Shown here: piece after piece, positions 1 to 13,300 of the stretch
Layout of the letters: each line of letters opens with the position of its first letter
How positions within the stretch are numbered: the stretch's first letter is position 1
Assembly: GCA_951812925.1 (NCBI GenBank)
Contig: OX638369.1
Span: 47,983,061 to 48,047,060 of the forward strand
Source: Calliopum simillimum
Lineage: Eukaryota; Arthropoda; Insecta; Diptera; Lauxaniidae
DNA: 64,000 nt
Reading direction: 5' to 3'
Position numbers and translations under genes: made by a program
Notes under the pieces: model-generated
Seen by the model: only the letters and a program-made list of their open reading frames with translations
Database searches by the model: none
What the model was told of the DNA's origin: nothing

Positions 1-118
1 AGAGGGATAAAATAGTGTGAAGTTTTTTTATTTTTTGCTCGAATTTTTAATAAATGTTTTGTTATCATACATGTGTCAGATATGCACCTATGTATATCAG
101 AATGATAAAATCAATTGT

Positions 119-371
119 GGAGTGGCCGTAACAAAAGTGCTAAGTACCTTTACGCGTCAAAAGCAATGTCATAATATGAATTGGGTTACATTTTGTAAGA
201 AATGAATAAAATTGGGCTCTGTTTTTCCGAAGAGTTTGCTTGATGGTGTGAAATTGATGGTATTATATCGGAAAAATAATATGGTCAAATAACCGATTAT
301 AATGGCGCATTATGTGTATTACATTACTTTTGCCTCGTACGGGTACTTAGCACATTTGGTACGGCTACTCC
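119..371. mobile_element. Small inverted-repeat element (MITE) with 8-bp target duplication
   Basis: The ends are inverted repeats of about 45 bp containing GTGCTAAGTACC (left, near 137) and its complement (right, near 340), starting GGAGTGGCCG on the left. The flanks are TCAATTGT at 111-118 and TCAATTGA at 372-379, an 8-bp duplication with one mismatch. There is no coding capacity. The 8-bp duplication would suit a hAT- or P-type transposase, but that is inference. Confidence 0.55.
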
Positions 372-379
372 TCAATTGA

Positions 380-2838
380 AGAGTCAAGCGCAAAAATGGT
401 ACCATCTCCACTTTTATATTTTTTAGGAGATTTTTGTGGTACACATTTATCTAATATGCGCAAATGGATTAATAACATACATCTTTATGTAATGGAAGAT
501 ATGTATACACAAATATAGATAAAAGAGTATTTCAGTTGCTCTTCCTATCAACGCCAGTGTCCGTAGCTGAAATATTCCCCCACCGGTTTCTGCAATTATT
601 ATGGACATTTCGTTTGCAAAAACGTTTCTTTAATTTATATGTATCTTACACTGAATTTTATTTTTCTGTTTGAATGAAAATATTCAATTGCTCTGTATCA
701 AATATGCATTCATTTCAAACAAACAAATCATTTTCTCAGTGTATATGTATAGAGATGTTCTAAAGAAAATTATTTTACTGCGCCAACAACTTTTTGAAAT
801 ATTTATGAAAAAATCTGCAGCATTATAAAATTGTTTAATAAAACCCTCGTTTCTGGAGAGAAATAAGTTGATTTTGCCAGAAAACTTTAACTTGTAAGAT
901 GTAGCCTAGTAATGTTTAATAAGTAAAAGCAGCATATATCTCTTTTTAACAAAGTGTTAAGTGGTCAATACTTTATTGTGCAGAGTATTTTCATACGTTC
1001 TACAATTTTATGCTTAACATATTTTTTTACCAGAATTATTACATTATAAACGCTTAACAAAAGGTCAACCTTTGTTTATTTTAAGTTCTCGTGCTTATGT
1101 GGAACATTACGATTTCTCGGAGGCACAACATAGCGTAGTCTAATTGATTTAAAACTTGTCACCTTACTCCGGGGTATACTATGTAACATTGTTATTCAGA
1201 TTGTAATGTATCAAGGTATGTGATCAGCGCCATTTCGAGAGTCGTTCGAGTTATATTAATTACTCTACATGCCTGTGGAAATATTGCTCAGAAAAAAGAA
1301 TAAAAAATTCTATTTATAAGAAATAGTTTTCAGATTAATGAAGAGATCAGAATTGGTGAGCACTAAAGATATTGTTTTTCCCGATCTTATCAGGTCTTTG
1401 AGGTATCATTTTTATTTTGAAGTTCTTATATCTGCAGGAAGTTGCTTTGTTTATCGTTCTGATATAATATTCTTATGAAAATGTTTACTAAGGTATATAA
1501 GTATATTTATTATATTGTTTTGGACCAGAAAAACTTACATTATTTTGCTACCAATCATGTACATACATCACGGAGGAAAAATAAATTCCACAAGAAAAGA
1601 TATCCATAGTATGTCAAATAAGAGCTGTTTGACAGATTACCCAATAATTCGATATATGGATCAGTAAAATATGGAATTGTGTTGGAAGTTTAGTTGTTGA
1701 GCTAATTTACTTAGAGTTATAATATTGACACGGTGTCGGGGACTCAATTTAAATAAATTTTTATGTAATCTCATTTTTTATTGCATATATGTTTTCTTTT
1801 GAGCATTAATAGAACTATTTCTAAATTTTATGTTTACCATTTTTTAAAAGGGGTCGAATAAGTTACACTTGAAAAAAAAAAAAAAAACAAAAATCGTGTT
1901 TTTGAACTTTTAGATTAGAATATCTCAAAAACCCTTTGATAGAGCAATTCTGAAACCGAACCCGGATTCAGCACCATACATCGAAAATTACTATTTTTGT
2001 TTTCAAACGTAGGGGAGGGATTTTCCAAAAAAGTTTCTTTTGTTTTTTGATTAAGTTATATTTCTACAATGCTTGCAGCATCAAATGACGTCACAATTAT
2101 ATTTCTATGTCTTACCATTGAGTAGAAATATAACTTTTTGCATTGCAATCTCAAACGGTCCAAGGTACACTTGCATAAAATAAAAAAGAATACATTGTAT
2201 ATAGGTAATAAATTATAAAAGAACCATTTATTATGTAACCAAAAGTAACATTTTTTTCAATAAAAAAAAAAAATAATAATCATAAAAAATCATAACACAA
2301 AAAAGTCAATTTCGAAAAAACAATTAAGTAAACAAAAATGGTTGCAAATAATTGCATTAATGACGTAAATACTAATAATAATATTATATTGACGGGCGAT
2401 TATGGCTTCCTGGTTGCCCGTCGAAAAAGGCTCGATGGTCAATAAGCATAGGTCCAAGGTACACACAGATGGCATATTAATGAAAATACATCTAAAACAC
2501 ACTAAAAGCTTAAAACAATAACTAAACTTCCTTCCGGATGTAGTAAAACTGAAATATTTCCAGTAGGTTTCTCACAAAACTTTTCGAAGTTTACTCCAAA
2601 AACTAATTTTTACACATCAAAAACACTTTTTCCGTCACTTTTTATACCTGCATAAAGCTTGACGGTCTAAAGTCTACTTATAAATATCAGTCAGCGGTAT
2701 GAGTAGAAAATTCCATAGAAGAACATTATCGTACACGTACAACTGTTGAGTGGCAACCGACACTTGGACCGAGGTACACTCGGACCAAGGTATACACATC
2801 TCCCCTACCATTTTTCGATCTCTTTTTAAAAAATGGTA
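380..2838. other. AT-rich upstream DNA without a recognisable gene
   Basis: I see no ORF with a recognisable domain. The motif GGWCCRAGGTAYAC occurs at 2157, 2451, 2766 and 2782, which suggests a decayed repeat. The stretch near 1915-1975 (AATATCTCAAAAACC, then ATAGAGCAATTCTGA) resembles the interior of the foldback element at 37974-39334, so part of this interval is probably an old relative of it. Confidence 0.5.
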
Positions 2839-3456
2839 AATAGTACAATCATTTGGGAGAATAAAATTATGTCACCTGGAATGTTTTGCGGGATTTTTGC
2901 AAATGAGTTATTTTATAGATTTCGATGTGCTCTTTCAGAATTTCAACTTTGCTACCTCGAGTCGTGTTTGCTCGCGCCGCCATATTGGAAAAATGGCGTC
3001 CAAAATCAGTTTTTTGCAAATATCTCTTTAACGATTACATTTACAGAAAAATATAGTGGTGCAATATTATAGCTTATAAAATTTTCTATAAAAATGACCT
3101 ATTAATTGTTTTCGTACGACTTATAACTCAGGAGATACCAAATTTTGAATTAGGATATTTCCTGAGTTTTAAGTCGTACGAAAACAATTAGAAGGTAATT
3201 TTTATAGAAAATTTTATAAGCTACAATATTGCCCCACAATATTTTTTGCTCTACATGTAACCATTAAAGAGATATTTGCAAAAAACAGATTTTGGACGCC
3301 ATTTTTCCACTATGGCGGCGCGAGCGAACACGACTCGAGGTAACAAAGTTGAAATTCTGAAAGAGCACATCGAAATCTATAAAATAACTCATTTGCAAAA
3401 ATCCCTCAAAACATTCCAGGTAACATCATTTTATTCTCCCAAATGATTGTACTATT
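2839..3456. mobile_element. Foldback element, family FB-1 (almost complete palindrome)
   Basis: Two arms of roughly 300 bp are inverted copies of each other around a short loop near 3148. The outer ends read AATAGTACAATCATTTGGGA and its complement. The arms include CGCGCCGCCATA and the block TTTCGATGTGCTCTTTCAGAAT. A second family member lies at 6624-7322. Short ORFs in it are by-products of the palindrome. Confidence 0.75.
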
Positions 3457-4039
3457 CTAGCAAAATTGTAGTTTATTCACATTATGACATTACTTTTGCT
3501 TCATCTTCTAAAACAATACTGTCTAAAAGGTCATGTCGTACTAAAGATATGTCATATGACGCCTCGCAACAATTGTGTTCCGAATACATAAATTGCAGTC
3601 TATGTACAAGAATCTTAAACATTTCTGTTGTTGCATAAGATTTGCAACATTTTAATGTGCAACATGCTGTAATACTAATGCGTCGATCAACACGCATTTG
3701 CAACATTTAACAGCAGCTTGTTGCCATGAATGATAAATGCAAGTTTTTTGTTGTTTTTTTGGTCTTACGTTATTTGTTGCAAATTTTATTCCGGTTGCAT
3801 CGAACGGAGTGGTTGTAATAAAAAACCACAACAACAAAATTCACAAATACCGCATTGCAGCAAATTTAGAGAAGCAGAAGAAGAAGTGTGTTTGTGGTTT
3901 ACTTCTGGTTTATTACATTTGCAAACAACAAGACAAACCACCAAAAGACGGCAAGACTGACGACAAACGCAAACTGGCAGGCCCGACCAGGCCAGACCAC
4001 ACCATGTAGACAGACAGCAGACACAAAGTTTTGTTGTAA

Positions 4040-4311
4040 GTAGTAATTAGATTCACTTTTATAGAGATACAACGCTGAATGTTGCAAGTGAACGGCGACG
4101 AAACGAAAGTGGAAGTGAACTGAAGTTGTGTCAGAAATAATTCTTGCAAAATAAGTATGTTATGTTTTGAAATAATTTAAAAAATAAATAAATAAAAATT
4201 TTTAGAAAATAAAAAAAACAAAATAAAAGCAAAAGTGTTAATAATAATATTTGGATTATTCCACTTGAACAACAATAATAGTAAATAGAATAAATAAAAC
4301 TCAACCTCAAA
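4040..4311 (+). promoter_or_regulatory. Probable promoter / 5' UTR of the SDR gene
   Basis: This stretch leads directly into the first coding exon and has higher base complexity than its surroundings (3900-4130). TTTATAGAG near 4057 could serve as a TATA-like element. The transcription start cannot be fixed from sequence, and an intron in the 5' UTR is possible. Confidence 0.25.
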
Positions 4312-4334
4312 ATGATTGAACGCGATATTGTGCA
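4312..4334 (+). CDS. SDR exon 1 (23 nt, start codon)
   Basis: ATG at 4312 is followed by seven codons and two bases, then the donor GTAAGTAA. The two leftover bases join the first base of exon 2 to make a His codon and keep the reading frame. The link across 11.4 kb is inferred from phase and splice signals only. Confidence 0.55.
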
Positions 4335-7300
4335 GTAAGTAATATTCATATAAACAAATAAAAAATATATACCATACATACAAACGTATAAGTACTTTCT
4401 TAATTCAATGAATTTATTTGCATTCATTCAAGAATGTCTTATTAAATAACAGCAGTTCAAAGTAATTGATCCCTTCCACAAAATGTTTTCTTTACTTTGT
4501 AGTTTTTAGATTTTTTTTTTTTTAATTTAAGTTATATCTGTGGCAGCAAGGAAAAACTGCTCAAATCGATTTCGATCAGAAAACAAAACAACATAATCGC
4601 TGTGCTTTTACACAATAGATATGATGTATTTTGATTTGAGCTTAAGTCAACTTAAGCAGTTTTTCCTTTCTCCCACAGATAAGGTTGTGGGTAAGCCTTT
4701 AGTTCCTTTTTTGACAATACTAACGCTTTTGAGATGAGTACGGTTATATAGCCTAGAACAGTTGGCCAAAAATAAAAAAAAAACTACCGAAAATTTCAAC
4801 TCAACCTGATTTGTCTAGAGTTCTTATTCACTTAGACACTGTCATCCCAGGGATAAATATTCGATAACTATAAGAAGTTAAAAGCGGGATTCTTAGATTG
4901 GGGACTTTTTCACAATGTTGGGAGAAGTAAATTTTTTTGTGGAAGTTTTGGGGAAACAAAATCTATAAGAAAATTTTTCAGAAAAATAACTAAATCTGGG
5001 ATAGGAGTGAAAAATTCATAGGCCAATAGCCTTTTTCCGTCGAAGATTTAGCTCTGCTGAGATGAGTAAATCATATTGTTAAATCCTACCCGTTTCCACC
5101 GGCCAAAATAGATTTAATTCTATCAGTAAATGTTAGAAGCAGTAAAATTAAACTTGTATTTCAATTTCTTCTTAATATCTCTTCCATTTGGTGTAATCCA
5201 TATCAAAACTAGCAAGATTGTTTTGATGGAACCCGATTTGTCAATAAATGGCTATTAACTCAATTTACAAAATTTTTTTAAGTGTAAACTATATAAAAAA
5301 AAATTTATTTTTCTAGTTTTTAAAGCCTGTTTCAAGACAATTGAAATAATGCAACTAAAGTTATAGCTTCTCAAAAAAAAAACTAACTTAAAAATCTCAA
5401 AATCCCATATTGGCATTTCTCAGAAACTTTTAATCTATATACTTACATTTGAATGCCAAAAGTGTAAGTTGTAATTACTCAAAATAGTAATGATTTTTTG
5501 TGAATACTGGCCCGTCTATATACTTGTTGATGTTTGAACAATATATGCGCGGGCCAATATTCACTAAAAATCATTACTATTTTGAGTAATTACAACTTAC
5601 ACTTTTGACATTCAAATGTAAGTATGTAGGTTAAAAGTTTCTGAGAAATGCCTATCTCTCCGCCATTTTTTTAAATTTTGAAAAAATATTTGGTAGTAAT
5701 TTTTTGCACTTTACTACTATTGCTTATGGCAATATATAGCCGAATCGGATTCCATGAACAAATTTCTTGATCGTTTTGACATGGTTTACACCATTTGCTT
5801 TGTGTTTATGCCAATTGTCAAAGTTCCAGGGGTGCCGCTAGGTCAAAAATTGTCAAAACCGGTAGCCTTGTTGTGATTTAGCTTAAATTTCAGATTTATT
5901 TTTATACGGTTAATCACGGGATCAACGCCCAGATTAAGAGCTAAATCCAGAAACTGCCTTAAGTCCTATTTTAAATCTTTGGTGGAAACAGGCTATAACA
6001 CTTTAAAAATGTTTAAGTGTTATGGATATTTTAGATTATGGCCAAATGGATAAAGCTTAATGTATAAAATCAAGTACAAATAGCAATAATGTTACTAGGT
6101 TGTTTGGAATTATGGGTGTAATCGGTAAATCTTCACGCTTACCCCCAAACAAAGATTTAAAATGCCTATGTGAGAAGTAAGCGTACACATTAGCCGATCA
6201 CGTACATTCAATTCACGAGCCTCAGAATTATTTGTACCAAATTTCATGCATCTAGCTTTATTCCTTTGGCAGTAACCGTAGTTTCAACATACAGATGGAA
6301 ACATTGAAAAATTCGGGAATCTTTTATCGACATTTGGAAAGAATTGTCGACTATTCATCATGACCCTGATATACAGACATATCCGTATGTGTAACTATAA
6401 GATTCAAAATTGATGTATTCCACTTTTAACCTTTCCTATAGGAATTCATAATTTTTAAAAAATTAAAGTTGAAATTGGCTAGGAATTAATAGACATTTGA
6501 AAACTCTGATAACAGCCAACGGTAGTATTTAAAAGTTGGACTCATAATCAGTTGCTAATTCAATTTTAATTAATCGCTTTTGAATTTAAAAGACACATGA
6601 GTCGTGTATTTAAAAAGTGGCGTAATGGTCCATTCATTTGGTAATCTTACTTGTAAGGTTTTCCGGGATTTTTGAAAATGAGTTTTTTTTAGATTTCGAT
6701 GTGCTCTTTCAGAATTCCAACTTTGCCACCTCGTACATTTGAGTGTTCATAGAAATATGTTGATTTTCAAATCGCGATATCTCATGAACGATAAATCGGA
6801 CGAAAAAAGTGTCCGGGGGAACATAGCGTGTTCTATAAAATGAATGAAAACAATTTTTTCGCCGGCACATCGTTTCGGGGACATTTTGCAAAAACTGTTT
6901 TTTTTTTCTAAATTCTAAGATTCTAAAGTTTCTTCTAAACTATAAGTTGCAGCAAAAAAAGGAAGCATGTAGTTTTTAGAACGATCAGTTCCCTACAAAT
7001 CAGTGTTTTTACTTTTTAGCTGCAACTCTCCGTTTATGAGTTATCCCAATTTAAAAATCAACACATGCTTATAAACACTCATACTCAAAATGCACAATTG
7101 ACTAATTTTTGTCGCATTTTCATAAGAATTTATCCTAAAGTATAAACCGTACGAAAACAAGTTTGCGAGATATTTGCAAAAAAATGATTTTAGGCAAAGA
7201 TTCGTGGTGGCAAAGTTGAAATTCTGAAAGAGCACATCGAAATCTATGAAATTACTCATTTGCAAAAATTCCGGAAAACTTTCCATGTAACCTCATTTTT

Positions 7301-10300
7301 TTCTCCCAAATGACTAGACTATAAGTCCATTCTAAGTAATGTCATCATATGAATTGGCTGTCATTTATTGGGTGTATGCATTAATTTCCATCGTTTTTTT
7401 TTTTTTTTTATTTGAGACTTTATTTAAAGAAAACGGTGCAATGTTTTTTATTCAAAGTATTGCCCATCGCTAGTCACTACTTGTTCCCATCATTCTGGCA
7501 ATTTATGGATTCCATCCCAGAAAAACTGCGCTGGCTTGGCGGCCAAAAACGAATCGAGCCAATTTTCGATATCTTGAACTTAAGTGAAGCGTATTCCTGA
7601 TAGGGCATTCTGCATCGATCGGAACAAATGGTAGTCTGATGGTGCAAGGTCTGAGCTATAAAGCGGGTGAGGCAAAATTTCCCATCCGTTGTTTTCCGTT
7701 GTTTTCCAGGTAATTTTTGACTGGGGCAGCAATATGTGGCCGAGCGTTATCGTGGTTGAAAATGATTGACTCGTGTCTGGTCGCATACGTTGGCCGCTCT
7801 GCCTGGATTTTCTGCTTCAATCGGATCAATTGTTGACGATAGAGTTGAGCATAAATGGTTTGGCCACCTGGCAACAGCTCATAATGGATCACATCTAGCT
7901 GGTCCCACCAAATACAGGGCATTACCATCGACATCAAAATCGAAACCACTCACGACAGCTTGATTCAGCTGGAGCATAGCCCCCATAAACTTCCACAAGA
8001 ATGCGATGACTTTCGGCAGCTGTTTTCTTTGAAATATGGTAGTGAAGTAAAACTTTCCGCAAATGTTGCTTTTTCGGCACGAACTCGGACATTTTGGAGC
8101 ACAGTAAAATTTATGATGCGGATGAAAATTTAATCTAATGATGCAGAGTTGTTGACAGATGCCTAAGCTTCAGATATGACGTTTCTGATCTAACATTTAA
8201 GTCACCATGTATTGATGGCGACATCTTTTGAAAAACGATGGAAATTAATGCATACACCAATATTAAAAATGAAAAAATTTCTGCTTTCACGGAAAGTTTA
8301 TTTGAAGATAAACATTAAGAAGATGACATTAAGTTAAAAAATGATTAAGTCAAATTATCATCTTCTAAGTTGATGAACATTTGTGATCATTGTACGACAT
8401 TTTTCAATATTGCACCCAAAACATCTAGCTCCTAATTGGTTGACTTGTTGTCAACCCATTTGGTTATTTGTGCAACAACATATTTGTCAAAGCACAATAA
8501 CATCTGAAGCCATTTGTAAAAATATATAAAAATAATGGTATATTCAAATAATGACATTAGTTTTGTTCATCTACTGAGTTTGCTATCTCTCAGCGTGGCA
8601 TATATTGGCATTCAAAATAGAATTCAGTAATTTCTAACTTTATCAGAAGTACACAATTAACCTTAACCTTAGAACTGTGTTATGGGCACTGGGTGCCCAA
8701 ACCAATTTTCACTGTTGTTTTTAAACCCCAAATTGTTCGAAACAAATGCCAGATCTCATCGTTTTTCAATAGATTGAACTTTTTACTACTTAAAAAAACT
8801 TAGTTTTGATCAGATTTAGGTATAAGTAAAATAAAAATAAATAAAAGGCGGGAAACCTCATTTTCGTCATATGGGCACTGTGTGCCCAGAATGTATGGGG
8901 GTAATTTTTGAACTTTAACCAATCACGCCCATTTTTCGTCCTAATCAAACTATAGAGCCCTAACTATTATTTGTGCCAAATTTTATACATATTGCTTTAT
9001 CCGCTTGGGCGTAATCGTAGTTTCAACCATGCAGACTGACACATATACCAAGAGGCCAATAAGGGCCCAATAGAGCTATCAACGCTCAACATAAAAATTT
9101 GAAAAAATCAAGAAAATTCAAATTCGACATTTAGAGTTGATTGACGATCATCCATCATGACCTTGCATATAACGACCACTTTAATTTACACAATTCTTTA
9201 TACTTTTTTCACACACAAATACTTTTTTTTATACTATATACTACGCTTATTCATACGTACATATGTAAGTAAACGTATTTGTAAAATGTATGAAAAAGTT
9301 ATATTTGAATAAAAAAAAAAAGTTTCTTTAAAAAATTTTGAGCTTTCCAGTTATCACCATACAAAATACACTATGGGCACTGAGTGCCTAGAAACACGGA
9401 AATAGGTTGGCAAGACCATGCACGGTTCTAAGGTTAAAGGCTAAACGGGGAACATTTTATAATTATTGGAAAATTTGTATTGCCGAAGGCAACTGAAACA
9501 GTCAGTTGGTTCTTTAGCTGCCAATTTAAGTCACTGCTCACTTTTGCACACATATTGCAGTTGTAATATTTAACCAAAAAAATTTAACTAAAAAACTTTT
9601 GGAATGCAACTAATAGTTATAAAAAACAATTCAAATTCCTAACTCATTACTAAATTAATTAATTTAAATGAGTAAAAGATGTTTAAGCTGCAAGATAAGC
9701 GTGTTTTAATTTGCAATAATTAACACTTGTATGCTAAAATTAAGTTCAAACAGTCTATGTCACTACCAAGTTCATACTACTACTACGCACTTTCGTGCGA
9801 AATAGGAATGTGTTGTTTCAATTTTACAGAAAGGACTTTTATATTAGCCATATAATCAGATATAATGAAGCTTTCGATATTTATGTTGGCGCTCAAGTGA
9901 TTGCGTTAAGTTTTCTAAATTTTTTAGGGAGGAGAAGATTTAAAACTTTGCAACAGGTTGCACACAATTGAATCGATGACAGTAAGAGTAGAGTAAGTTA
10001 GGGTAATGTGGACTATGTGGGTAATGTGGTGCACCCTTTTATTTCCCATATATAACAATTCTGGTTACTTGTGCATATTAAAGCTCGAAAAACATATTTT
10101 TTACGCTCTTTGGCTTTTCTGTTATGCTCCTTACATATGTGCAATTTCTTTATATAAGCTGTGAGGTCAAAATGACTTTTTTTAGTACGTACTGAATAAC
10201 TAAATAATTTCCTCAGAACTCTGTTTTCTAAAATTCAAATAGCTCTAATGCAATTGCGGAGCTATATACGTAATTCAACGAAAAAATGCATAAGCACGTC

Positions 10301-13300
10301 TGCTTTTACATTGCTTTTATATATTAAATGATTATTTCAAAAAAGTGATGTTTTCGGGTAATGTGGCCTACCCCATATTATTTAACACTGATTACTATTA
10401 CACCTTTAAAAGCTAATTACATGTTTGGAACACCCGAGTTTGAGTACTATGGTGCACTATTTTACGTATGATTAGGTATTCTTTATGTCTTATTCATTTG
10501 TTAGTACGAATTTAGTTTATCTTACAAAAAATATTCTGTAATAAGCCTTTACAGCTATTTTATAGCAATTATAATCTAAAATAATACAACTCGACTTTTA
10601 GTCAACAAAAGTTGCGAATAACGGTACTACTTTAGGAAATGGGCAGGGTGATCCACATTACCCACCACTTTTCTTTTTCAGCTATTTTTAGATACTGTCA
10701 ATTTATCTGGCCTCACGCTTGAAGAAGTTAATATTTTATTTTATAAATTATATAATAGTGAAAACAATAGAATATCTAATACTTTTGTAATTAATTGACC
10801 AAACTAAACTACTACCATTACTTTGGTAGAAATTGGCGAAAAAGAAAAAAGGTAACCACATTACCCTAAGTTACTCTAATAATAACAAGTACAATAATCG
10901 AAAGAACTAGAAATGGACAAATATTTTTTGATTAATATTGCCAATGGTAACACTAGATACCTAATATGAATTCAAATATTTGCCAAGGCATGAATGAACA
11001 AATAATATTAAGATTTAAAGCACCAGCAGCACTTCAATTCAAGTGTGTTTACAAGAAGTCAACAAGTCAACAAACACAGCAAACAATTGACAATTGACAC
11101 ACTAATAATGACGTCACTAATAGGGGGACAATAAATTTGAAGCAAACCGGCCTCATACACGCTATGAGGTAACAACAAAAATCAATGCAAGTAAAATGTG
11201 CAAAATTACCGTCAATATTTCATTCACATTGCGAACAATTCGGTTTAATGATCTCTGTCTGTTGTCATAATTAACTGATTTGTATGCCATATGTTAGATT
11301 GTTGCTATGTTGACAATACTATTTTCGGTTGATAACTCTTAGGCTAATTGAATGATTTGTATGCGTTTATCAAATATTGTGTTAATTATTAATTGTGCTT
11401 AAGTGCAAAAATAAAACGGTGTTAAGCACTTTTCTCAAGTGCATAGCATACGATGATTGCGCAATTTTCGTGTGAATCTTTAAAGGCTCAAATGATATCA
11501 ATTTGTATTCTTTTTTGTACAATAGTATCGGACATCTTGATGTATTCTTAGACAAATTTTTAAATCCAATAGTTTCCTTAAAGGGGAAATATTTATTTAA
11601 TTAACAATTAGGGAAGTGTTTGACCTGGACCCCGGTGAAAATTTTACTTGGGTTGGATTTTTTTTTGGAGCCCAAAACCACAATGTTTATAAGGAAAACT
11701 TTTCTGCTTGGCTATATAACCCGAAAAAAATAGCATAGGGCCAATATGAGGCGTTTCCATTTTTTGCGATCCCTTGCGATGACTTTGATCTCTTGCCACG
11801 ACTTTATTTTTGAAATTTGAACAAAACCAAATTTTGTAGACATCGTAAGTTCCATAAAAGCATTAAAATGTTACATTATGCAAACGTTTAGTCAAATGTT
11901 TCTATACCAACATGTATAGATATTTATCGACCCATATGAATTAGTTCCATGAGATGCATGTCATCAGAATATACAAATTTTGAACAGGTTTTTGTCGAAA
12001 TTAAATTAAATTAAAAATTTGATATTTAAATTGTTCTATCCAAAAACATCATATTTCAAGGTCATCAAATAATTAAATTGTGATCTTTTGATTAACAATA
12101 CTTTATTTTGACAGCGTTATGCAATAATGTGTCAACAGACTCAAAACTTGCTTTGAGTTAATTAAATTTTTATTTACACGCTGTAGAACAAATGCTTTTA
12201 AATTGACAAACAAAATTTGAATGTTTTGAACCTATCGTTAAGAGAAATTAAATTTGGTCTTTTCGTAAAAAGTTGCCATTTTATAGTTAGAATTGAACTT
12301 CACTCATAAGCCAAAAATGTGTTTCAATAGCCGTGTTTTTTTGACATTCATATAAAATTGTGTAAATTTTCAAATTGTGATAACTCATGACCGGGGAGTC
12401 ACACGACAAAAAGTCCAAAGGTATTTTTTATGGAGAATCACATGCTCTACAAATAACACTAGTCTACAAATGATTAAAAATTTTTTCCCCAGTGAATGCC
12501 ATTAATAGGAATATTTTTGTAGAAAGTTTTAACCCTCTAAGACTCTTACTAGTGGGTCATTTTGACCCCCCCACATTTAGGTCAAAATGACCCACATGTG
12601 GGGGTTTTAGAGGGTTAAAATTGTCTACAAAAATATTCCTCGTAATATCCTGCATAAGTTTACTGAACACATAATACACCTCAAATGTAAGGATCATATA
12701 CATAGTTAAATTCATCGATTTAACACAAGAATGCGCTATTTTTGTATTTTTCATGTACAGTGGATTAAAAAATTCAAAAATCGATTAAAAAAAATCTGAC
12801 GTGCTGGAGAAAAACGACGAGACACGAGTGTTTTTTTTTAACGCCTACTTTAAGAATTTTTTGGATTTTCTCATGTGTTTTACAAAAAGTTTCAAATTAT
12901 CGACAGTTTACTAAAAAAACCGAAAAAAATAGGCAAAAACGCATTTTAGTAATTTATCAATGAATTGTATACAACTTTTGCATTTTCCCATCGATTTTTT
13001 TAAGTGGTATCTTATTTTCTTCACAAATATATAGTCTATGAGACAAAATGAAAAAAATTATAAAAAAGTTATTTCTTCTCGAATAAATCTGCAGTTAATT
13101 TTGATTTTTTGTTAATTTTTTCGAAAAAAAAAAAATTTTTTTTTAGAAATCAATTTATTTCGCCAAAACTAACAAACCAACCAAAAAGTGATAAGAATAT
13201 CACTTGTAGGTAATTTAATTACCTTTAATATGATATATAATACGTTTGAATACAAGCACTGGGTCTTGAGATATTTGTATTTAAATGGAACAATCTTTTT

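Noticed and set aside
3737..4009. 90-codon plus-strand ORF upstream of the SDR gene
   Set aside because: Low-complexity composition, no domain, no splice link to later exons; more likely upstream or leader sequence.
7412..7963. Plus-strand ORFs at 7412-7600 and 7766-7963
   Set aside because: They are antisense to the mariner transposase on the minus strand.
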